DNA of 19,953 nucleotides, from the NCBI GenBank assembly GCA_964450355.1, contig CAYVDH010000051.1, positions 1 through 19,953 on the forward strand. Direction: 5' to 3'. Below, piece by piece: positions 14,702-19,953 of the stretch (positions are counted from its first letter, which is position 1; every line of letters starts with the position of its first letter). The DNA is from CAYVDH01 sp964450355 (GTDB taxonomy: Bacteria; Bacteroidota; Bacteroidia; NS11-12g; UBA955). The position numbers were made by a program, and so were the translations under genes. Below the pieces are notes generated by a model. The model saw only the letters and a list, made by a program, of their open reading frames with translations. It ran no database searches and was not told the DNA's origin.

Positions 14702-15582
14702 AATTCGAAACACTTGCCTTTTCTGTTGTATTTTCCTTTGGCTCTACCACCGGTACCAAAAGCTGAACCACCTTTTCCTTTACCCAAAGTGACGTTGTAT
14801 GAAATACAAAAAAACACAAATGAATCGTTGTTTTTTGGGTTTCCTCTAATAGAACCTGGATTGCTTAAACCTGGGATAGTAGAAGTGCTTCTGTCGGCTA
14901 ATTGAGCAGCAATAGGGCCTTTCGCAGAAGTTAAAAGCGCTGGGTCAACAAATTTGTCACTAACATCATCAATGTAATCAGTTTGAGTTTTTCTCATGTT
15001 GATTTCAAATGTCAGGAATTTGCCACGTCCTATACCAAGTTTGTATCCTAATCCATTAGGGTAACAAATAGAACTTAAGGCATAAGGTTTTTTCCCTGGT
15101 ATTGCATATTGACCCTCGGTTCCATATTCTTGAAGATTATATACTTTGCCATTTAATCGTGCCTTTGGATTGAACGTGAAATATCCCAAGCCGCCAAAAA
15201 AATAAAAATAGCCTTTGCCGTTTCTGCTTTTTGCAAAAGTAACTTCAGCTACTAAGTCGCCTTCTAAAATGTTGCTGAAAAAACTTAAGTTTCTGCCTTT
15301 TCTTTCTTTATTGGTTGTGAACTTATCGTTTCCAGCAATGCGTGCAAACCATACATTGGTCCTCAAAGCAAAAGATTTACTGAAATTAAATCTAAGTCCA
15401 GTAGTTAATCCCCATCTGCTAGCAGCAAAGTCTATATCCTGAAAATCATTAGTTCCTTTGAATGGTTTTCCTCCTAAATCTCCAAAAAAATGAGAAGTGG
15501 AAGCTCCAATCATAAAATCAACGGATTGACTATACACATTAATGTATAAGAAGGATAATATAATGAAAATAGTTTTTTTCAA
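14698..15582 (-). CDS. DUF6089-like outer-membrane beta-barrel protein
   Basis: A 294-residue protein with a signal peptide (MKKTIFIILSFLYINVYS, then Q) and alternating strands of a small outer-membrane beta-barrel. The blocks TSHFFGDLGGKPF, RNLSFFSNILEG, YFFGGLGYFTFNPKARLNGK, LQEYGTEGQ and RKTQTDYIDDVS match the pattern I know for the DUF6089 family, which includes PorG-like proteins linked to type IX secretion. Assignment to PorG itself is only a possibility. The barrel ends near residue 268 and is followed by an unusual Gly/Lys/Arg-rich tail of about 26 residues (GKGKGGSAFGTGGRAKG then KCFEF). The start is a TTG: the frame has a stop four codons upstream, no earlier ATG exists, and the TTG sits exactly at the head of the signal peptide. 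The gene has its own promoter-like element at 15598-15605. Its stop overlaps the DUF5686 stop. Confidence 0.8.
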   Translation of the reverse strand: MKKTIFIILSFLYINVYSQSVDFMIGASTSHFFGDLGGKPFKGTNDFQDIDFAASRWGLTTGLRFNFSKSFALRTNVWFARIAGNDKFTTNKERKGRNLSFFSNILEGDLVAEVTFAKSRNGKGYFYFFGGLGYFTFNPKARLNGKVYNLQEYGTEGQYAIPGKKPYALSSICYPNGLGYKLGIGRGKFLTFEINMRKTQTDYIDDVSDKFVDPALLTSAKGPIAAQLADRSTSTIPGLSNPGSIRGNPKNNDSFVFFCISYNVTLGKGKGGSAFGTGGRAKGKYNRKGKCFEF

Positions 15583-15597
15583 TGTTAGATTTTACTA

Positions 15598-15605
15598 CAA
15601 AAATA
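15598..15605 (-). promoter_or_regulatory. -7 promoter element (TATTTTTG) for the DUF6089-like gene
   Basis: Read on the minus strand, TATTTTTG fits TAnnTTTG and lies 15 nt before the TTG start. The 15-bp sequence TATTGCTTATTTTTG (15598-15612) is repeated exactly ahead of the FabK-like gene at 18570-18584. An inverted repeat covers the region where a -33 box would lie. Confidence 0.5.
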
Positions 15606-15622
15606 AGCAATATTTTATAAAA

Positions 15623-15644
15623 TATAAACATGTTTCATGTTATA
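15623..15644. promoter_or_regulatory. Inverted repeat in promoter region, candidate operator
   Basis: AACATG (15627-15632) and CATGTT (15636-15641) flank TTT as a perfect repeat. With one bulged A the stem extends by TAT/ATA to 15623-15644. It lies about 18 bp upstream of the TATTTTTG element of the DUF6089-like gene, over the expected -33 region, so a bound protein could control that promoter. Confidence 0.3.
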
Positions 15645-15721
15645 AAATTGTTTTATCTTTGAATTTATCTTGTTAAAATAAACAAAATCAGTGCTTTACA
15701 TTTATATTCAAGTTGAATAAT

Positions 15722-16363
15722 TTATTTTACAACATTGGCTAAGCTATATGATTCATTTTGTTGGTTGTGTTCAATTTTAATCACTCCAAAACAAATTAAT
15801 TTAGCCAAGCTATAAACTATCCTGTTTCTATTTACATTAAGGGATTTTACTAAGTCATTTAAAGTTGAATTTGAGGAAGATTTTATGGTGTTTAATATTT
15901 CATTTTCAATGTGGCTGTAATTGAGTTTGTTTTCATGATCAGGTCTTTGTTTTTTTAATACTTGAAATTGCACAACACTGGCTTGCATTGTTTTATCATT
16001 GACACGGATATACACCCACCACTTGCCATGTTCATCTTTAGCAAAATAAGGTTTGTCTTTGCCTTGTTCTATTGTTGCTTCTAACACTGTTTTACCTTCG
16101 ATTTCTGTTTCATTGAATTCAACTTTAATTTCGGGTTTACAATAAAAACTAGCTGCTAATTCTACCATGTATTTTTCATCTTCGTTTTTAATGCCACAAA
16201 TGTGACCATTGTCTTTTACACCAATAAGTAAAGTGCCTCCTTTATGATTGGCAAAAGCGACCAATGTTTTTGCAATTTTTGAAGCATCATTTATGGTTTG
16301 TTTAAAGTCTAAATTGTCCGATTCACCTTGAGAGATTACCCTTTTTAATCTGTGTATGAACAT
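15722..16363 (-). CDS. AlbA_2 (Schlafen-like) domain protein with C-terminal winged helix
   Basis: A 213-residue protein. The N-terminal half has the AlbA_2 (formerly divergent AAA_4) pattern: ISQGESDNLDFKQ near residues 10-22, then LVAFANHKGGTLLIGVKDNGHICGI at about 34-58. This fold is found in Schlafen-like and putative nucleic-acid-binding proteins. The C-terminal 60 residues, from IENEILNTIKSS through DLVKSLNVNRNRIVYSLAKL, look like a winged helix-turn-helix. A role in DNA or RNA binding or regulation is therefore likely, but the target is unknown. It is the last gene of the FabK-like/M16/AlbA_2 unit. Start choice is uncertain. The ATG at 16363 leaves a 19-bp gap to the protease stop and gives the short leader usual for this domain; in-frame ATGs at 16396 and 16402 would overlap the protease gene by 14 and 20 bp and add a non-family-like N-terminus. 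Confidence 0.78.
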   Translation of the reverse strand: MFIHRLKRVISQGESDNLDFKQTINDASKIAKTLVAFANHKGGTLLIGVKDNGHICGIKNEDEKYMVELAASFYCKPEIKVEFNETEIEGKTVLEATIEQGKDKPYFAKDEHGKWWVYIRVNDKTMQASVVQFQVLKKQRPDHENKLNYSHIENEILNTIKSSSNSTLNDLVKSLNVNRNRIVYSLAKLICFGVIKIEHNQQNESYSLANVVK

Positions 16364-16382
16364 GGTATGTTTTGTTCTGCTT

Positions 16383-17612
16383 TTATTCAGAAACATAGGC
16401 AAGATAACTCATTTTTTCAGGAATAAATAATTCGTTGGCAATTTCAATGATTTCTTCACTTTTTATTTGGTCAATTTTGTGTAAAACATCAGATAAAGTT
16501 TCTATAGGATAACCTTGTGTAAGATTTTTCGCCAATAATAACATCAAATTAATTCTACTTTCTTCTGCCAATACTAATTGACCTTTAAATTGTGTAATTG
16601 CTTGTTGAAGTTGATTTGAACTTAGTTTAATTTCTTGAAGTTTTTTTAGTTCTTTGTATATTAAGTCCACAGATTTGTTCAAATTTACTTTATCTGTGGA
16701 AAGATAACAATGAAACAATCCAGTTTCTGAAAATCCAGAATATCCACTCTCTACATTGTATGTATATCCATGTTTTTCTCTGATAGATAATGTAAGTCGG
16801 GAGTTCATTCCTGGACCACCTAAAATATTGTTCATCAATAACAATGGAAATCTTTTTGGATGGTATTGAGGGTAGCAAACATTTCCTAATATGGCATGGC
16901 ATTGAACATGTTCTGTTTCTTTTGTTATTTGATTTGCTTTGTACTTTTTAAATTCAGTTCTTTTAGGGATTTTATTTTTGCTTTTAGGCAAAGTATCGAT
17001 GATATTATCTATCCATAGTTTAAATGTATTTAATGGAAGAATTGAACTGATACTTAATGTGACATTTTCTGGTTGATAATACAGTTTATGAAACGAGTTT
17101 AAATGATTGGAGCTTATTTGATTTAAAGTATCGTAATTGCCAAGTATATTAGGGGCTAATGAATGGCCTTTAAATACCATTTCTTGAAATTCATCGTATA
17201 TATTTTCTTCTGGAGTGTCCAGATACATATTTATTTCTTCGGTAATTACTCTTTTTTCTTTTTCAAGTTCCTTGGATGGAAAAATAGAAAAAAATGTAAT
17301 ATCTGTTAAAAGGTCTAAAGCCCTCAAGGCATATTGATTTACAACGGAAGCATATACCACAGTCAATTCTTTAGTCGTGTAAGCATTCATTTCACCTCCA
17401 ACATGTTCAAGCCTATTAATGATTTGAAGTGTCTTGCGTTTATTGGTGCCCTTAAATAGCATGTGTTCAAAACAGTGTGCAGTTCCTGGCAAATTGCCAT
17501 CGTCTCTTGAGCCTACATTGATGGTGTATCCAATGTGGGTACTTGCTGTATGTGGGGCAGCTAAATACAATAATTTTAGTCCATTTTTAAATTCTATTAT
17601 TTTAGTTTCCAT
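16383..17612 (-). CDS. M16 family zinc metallopeptidase
   Basis: A 409-residue insulinase/pitrilysin-type peptidase, the single-unit size of bacterial M16B proteins related to mitochondrial processing peptidase beta. The inverted zinc motif HxxEH is intact as His46-Cys-Phe-Glu49-His50 in GTAHCFEHMLFKGT. The third ligand is probably Glu126 in VITEEINMY, about 76 residues on, as the family requires. GGEMNAYTTKE (72-82) is also typical. The C-terminal half contains the partner-domain block NNILGGPGMNSRLTLSIREKHGYTYNVESGYSG, with the R/Y pair that shapes the substrate chamber. No signal peptide is visible, so it is probably cytoplasmic and digests peptides or processes a partner. The ATG overlaps the stop of the upstream flavoenzyme gene as TAATG, which suggests translational coupling. 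Substrate unknown. Confidence 0.95.
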   Translation of the reverse strand: METKIIEFKNGLKLLYLAAPHTASTHIGYTINVGSRDDGNLPGTAHCFEHMLFKGTNKRKTLQIINRLEHVGGEMNAYTTKELTVVYASVVNQYALRALDLLTDITFFSIFPSKELEKEKRVITEEINMYLDTPEENIYDEFQEMVFKGHSLAPNILGNYDTLNQISSNHLNSFHKLYYQPENVTLSISSILPLNTFKLWIDNIIDTLPKSKNKIPKRTEFKKYKANQITKETEHVQCHAILGNVCYPQYHPKRFPLLLMNNILGGPGMNSRLTLSIREKHGYTYNVESGYSGFSETGLFHCYLSTDKVNLNKSVDLIYKELKKLQEIKLSSNQLQQAITQFKGQLVLAEESRINLMLLLAKNLTQGYPIETLSDVLHKIDQIKSEEIIEIANELFIPEKMSYLAYVSE

Positions 17613-18559
17613 TAGAATTGTTTTGAACTAAAAGAAATGATGGATTCGTTGTATTCTTTGATTAATTGTTGCATGATTTGTTTGACAGGTTGTATTTCAT
17701 TGATGTTTGCAGAAATTTGACCAATTTCAAGTTCTCCTTCAATTAAATCGCCTTCAAACATGCCTTTTTTGGCTCTACCTCTACCTAATAATTGAGATAA
17801 TTCCTCAGGACTAGCACATGCTAATTCGGCTTTTTTTACATCTTCATAAAATTTATTTTTTAATAACCTTACTGGTGTTAAAGCTTTAAGAGATAGTTCT
17901 GTGTCACCATCCTTAGCACTGATGATTTTTTCTTTGAATGATAGATGTGCAGATGATTCTTCACTAGAGGCGAACAGGCTGCCTATTTGAACTCCATCTG
18001 CACCCAAAGCCATCACTGCATGAATGGCTTTGCCACTTCCAATTCCTCCTGCTGCTATTATGGGTAAATTGGTGGTGTTTTTTATCAACGGAATTAAACA
18101 AAGCGTAGTTGTTTCTTCTCTACCATTGTGTCCACCAGCTTCAAAACCTTCAGCTACTATAGCATCTACTCCAGCCTCTTCACATTTTTTTGCAAATTTT
18201 GTATTAGCAATCACATGAACCACAGTGATTCCTTTTTCTTTCAGGTAAGTAGTGTATTTTGCAGGATTGCCCGCACTTGTAAATACAATTTTTATTTGTT
18301 CTTGAAGTATAATTTCTATGTGCTTGTCAATATCAGGATACAACAATGGCAAATTCACACCAAAAGGTTTTTCTGTAGCTGCTTTGCATTTTTTAATGTT
18401 TTCTAACAGTATTTCAGGGTACATGCTTCCAGCTCCAATCAATCCTAGTCCACCATTGTTGCTTACTGCTGAAGCTAGTTTCCATCCGCTACACCATATC
18501 ATTCCACCTTGAATGATTGGGTATTGTATATTGAATAATTCTGTAATTTTATTGTTCAT
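17612..18559 (-). CDS. FMN-dependent nitronate monooxygenase / FabK-type enoyl-ACP reductase family protein
   Basis: A 315-residue TIM-barrel flavoprotein. IQYPIIQGGMIW (11-22) and the GGLGLIGAG turn mark the start of the barrel. EGFEAGGHNG (137-146) carries His144, the conserved residue of this family. PIIAAGGIGSGKAI and ALGADGVQIGSLFASSEES (from about 167) form the FMN phosphate-binding end. The family contains nitronate monooxygenases, which detoxify alkyl nitronates, and FabK enoyl-ACP reductases of fatty-acid synthesis; sequence inspection alone does not separate them here. I place the start at ATG 18559. An upstream in-frame TTG at 18568 almost touches the -7 element (18570-18577) and would probably lie at or before the transcription start. 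The stop overlaps the M16 protease start by one base (TAATG). Confidence 0.9.
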   Translation of the reverse strand: MNNKITELFNIQYPIIQGGMIWCSGWKLASAVSNNGGLGLIGAGSMYPEILLENIKKCKAATEKPFGVNLPLLYPDIDKHIEIILQEQIKIVFTSAGNPAKYTTYLKEKGITVVHVIANTKFAKKCEEAGVDAIVAEGFEAGGHNGREETTTLCLIPLIKNTTNLPIIAAGGIGSGKAIHAVMALGADGVQIGSLFASSEESSAHLSFKEKIISAKDGDTELSLKALTPVRLLKNKFYEDVKKAELACASPEELSQLLGRGRAKKGMFEGDLIEGELEIGQISANINEIQPVKQIMQQLIKEYNESIISFSSKQF

Positions 18560-18569
18560 TAATTTCAAG

Positions 18570-18577
18570 CAAAAATA
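18570..18577 (-). promoter_or_regulatory. -7 promoter element (TATTTTTG) for the FabK-like/M16/AlbA_2 operon
   Basis: On the minus strand TATTTTTG fits TAnnTTTG and lies 10 nt before the ATG at 18559, implying a leader of only a few nucleotides. The surrounding 15 bp (18570-18584) are identical to those at 15598-15612. No clear -33 box is seen. Confidence 0.5.
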
Positions 18578-18658
18578 AGCAATAATAAAGTATTTGTTAG
18601 AATTAAGAATACAAGATGATTAAAAGTCTATTGATTTGAGTGTATATAAATTAATTCA

Positions 18659-19953
18659 TTAATTACCTGACTTTTCAAACTTTTTAACAAAGGTATTTTG
18701 ACCATCTGAAACATAAATTAAATACAATCCAGATTTTAAAAATTCAAGATTTATTGGGTCTAATGAATTAATTGAATCTTGAGTGAATAAAGATTTTCCA
18801 AAAAGGTCTGTAATCTCAACAGATTTTAAGTTGGGTAATTCAATATTCATTATATCAGAGCTCGGATTAGGCCATATTTTAAAATTTGGATTTTGTCTAG
18901 TAGAAATGTTTGCATTCATTAATTCTATTTTTATTAATGCATAAGAATTATTGCTGTTTGTATTTAGTCCTATCCAAATGGTGTTTTCTGTCATGGTTAC
19001 TAATCCTGAATAATTTGGAGTTTGATTTACCAAAGTAATTTTTTGCCACGAATTTCCACTGTCCTTTGTTTCATAAACGCCTTCGTTTAGATCACACAAC
19101 AAGAATGAATTTGCACTTCCAACATATTGACTTATTGTTTGGATGTTGCTACAATTATTAGGGAGTTTGTTGCTGATGTTATTCCATGTTTTACCATAAT
19201 CGTTTGAAAAGGCCATTTCATGATTGGATTGATTTAATTTTTTTTGAAGTATCATTAACTTGTTATCATTACTTGCTATACTACTAGTAGATAAATTTTG
19301 ATTGAGAGAGGTGTTAAAGCCTTGCCAAGTTTTACCTTTATCTTTGGTTCTAACTACATATCCTTTGGGATAAACAAAATAAACACCTGAGTCGGTAATG
19401 CATTTAGCTTGAGTTCCAGACATGAAAAAGTAGCCAAATAACTTAGGAGGTCCACCATTGTCATTCCAACCAATGGTGTTAATTTGTTGAAAACTATCTG
19501 TAGTGTAATATCCTACACTGGAACCTAACATAGCACCTTCTAGATCATTATACATGTATAGTAGATTGCCATATAGTTGATGTTGTATTTTAGTCCATAC
19601 GTTGTAATCATTTGAACTTTTATACCAATAAGTTTCACCTGAAATAACGTCTTCAATTGCCACATAAGCTATTTTAGAGTTTAAAACAAACAAATCTGTT
19701 GAATATCCGTTTAGATTTTGGTCAATATTTTTAACACTCCAATCGCTCCCTCCATTTGATGAATAGGCAAAATACACATTTCCTGAACCATCGGAACTAT
19801 TTGCAGTAAAATAGACATTGAGGTTGTCTAATGAAACCAAATTGTTAACGTTATAATTTGCAGGAATAAGTCCTTGCCCAAGATTTGTGATGGTATTTTG
19901 ACCATTAATTTTATAAATAAAAAAGGTTAAAATAAATAATGTTTTAAATTTCA
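18659..19953 (-). CDS. Secreted Asp-box beta-propeller protein with T9SS sorting domain (start codon cut by window edge)
   Basis: Reading the frame to the right edge gives a signal peptide (KFKTLFILTFFIYKINGQ) preceded by a codon xTG whose first base falls just outside the window. The gene is therefore complete except for that base, at about 431 residues. An internal TTG at 19840 is not the start. The mature part contains Asp-box (BNR-like) motifs: SNGGSDW (about 66-72), TKDKGKTW, SNDYGKTW and TKDSGNSW, each on a strand-turn-strand as in sialidase-type beta-propellers. Nothing identifies a catalytic site, so a binding or structural role is as likely as an enzymatic one. The last 74 residues, with FKIWPNPSSD, VEITDLFGKSLF and LKSGLYLIYVSDG, are a T9SS type A sorting domain, so the protein is exported across the outer membrane. 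It lies about 80 bp upstream of the FabK-like operon on the same strand, which has its own promoter-like element. Confidence 0.85.
   Translation of the reverse strand, partial: KFKTLFILTFFIYKINGQNTITNLGQGLIPANYNVNNLVSLDNLNVYFTANSSDGSGNVYFAYSSNGGSDWSVKNIDQNLNGYSTDLFVLNSKIAYVAIEDVISGETYWYKSSNDYNVWTKIQHQLYGNLLYMYNDLEGAMLGSSVGYYTTDSFQQINTIGWNDNGGPPKLFGYFFMSGTQAKCITDSGVYFVYPKGYVVRTKDKGKTWQGFNTSLNQNLSTSSIASNDNKLMILQKKLNQSNHEMAFSNDYGKTWNNISNKLPNNCSNIQTISQYVGSANSFLLCDLNEGVYETKDSGNSWQKITLVNQTPNYSGLVTMTENTIWIGLNTNSNNSYALIKIELMNANISTRQNPNFKIWPNPSSDIMNIELPNLKSVEITDLFGKSLFTQDSINSLDPINLEFLKSGLYLIYVSDGQNTFVKKFEKSGN

Noticed and set aside
15654..15661. Plus-strand TATCTTTG as a promoter
   Set aside because: It matches the -7 consensus, but no plus-strand gene follows and the AlbA_2 gene lies antisense. 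It is probably chance in AT-rich sequence, although antisense transcription was not excluded.
16364..16402. Upstream ATGs (16396, 16402) as start of the AlbA_2 protein
   Set aside because: They overlap the protease gene and add a segment that does not look like the family. Kept as an alternative only.
18566..18568. TTG start for the FabK-like protein
   Set aside because: It is almost adjacent to the -7 element and adds three residues outside the family pattern; ATG 18559 is preferred.

Overview
The window looks like chromosome from a low-GC member of the Bacteroidota (Flavobacteriia or a related class). Three things point there. Two secreted proteins end in type IX secretion (T9SS) type A sorting domains. 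DUF5686-like and DUF6089-like outer-membrane proteins are present. Several starts are preceded by a Bacteroidota-type -7 promoter element (TAnnTTTG), and Shine-Dalgarno sequences are weak or absent. I saw no tRNA, rRNA, transposase, integrase, phage gene or CRISPR array.

Layout from left to right. 1-540 is non-coding and carries four copies of a 13-nt hairpin plus a separate REP-like hairpin. 541-3465 (minus strand) is a two-gene unit: an MBOAT O-acyltransferase followed 3 bp later by a membrane-anchored SGNH-type protein, probably for O-acetylation of a surface polysaccharide. 3466-3938 is non-coding, with several AT-rich palindromes and a GC-rich structured element (3805-3928) that resembles a dispersed Bacteroidota RNA or repeat. 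3939-5663 (minus) encodes a T9SS-exported cell-surface protein.

5821-12168 (plus) is a tight three-gene unit: uvrB (nucleotide excision repair), a UvrD-type helicase fused to a PD-(D/E)XK nuclease with four candidate Fe-S cysteines, and an RlmI-type 23S rRNA methyltransferase. The gaps are 9 bp and 3 bp. 12254-14701 (plus) encodes a DUF5686 outer-membrane protein. It converges on a DUF6089-like beta-barrel gene (14698-15582, minus), and the two stop codons share bases within a TTAA.

15722-18559 (minus) is an overlapping three-gene unit, transcribed as: FabK/nitronate-monooxygenase-type flavoenzyme, M16 zinc protease, AlbA_2-domain protein with a C-terminal winged helix. 18659 to the right edge (minus) encodes a secreted Asp-box beta-propeller with a T9SS sorting domain. 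Its start codon is cut by the window edge by a single base.

Most of the window is ordinary housekeeping and envelope gene content. The least explained parts are non-coding: the covarying hairpin family at the left end, the GC-rich structured element at 3805-3928, and a 15-bp promoter core repeated ahead of two unrelated genes. Among the proteins, the helicase-nuclease fusion next to uvrB deserves most attention. I do not see a clearly new defence or mobile system.
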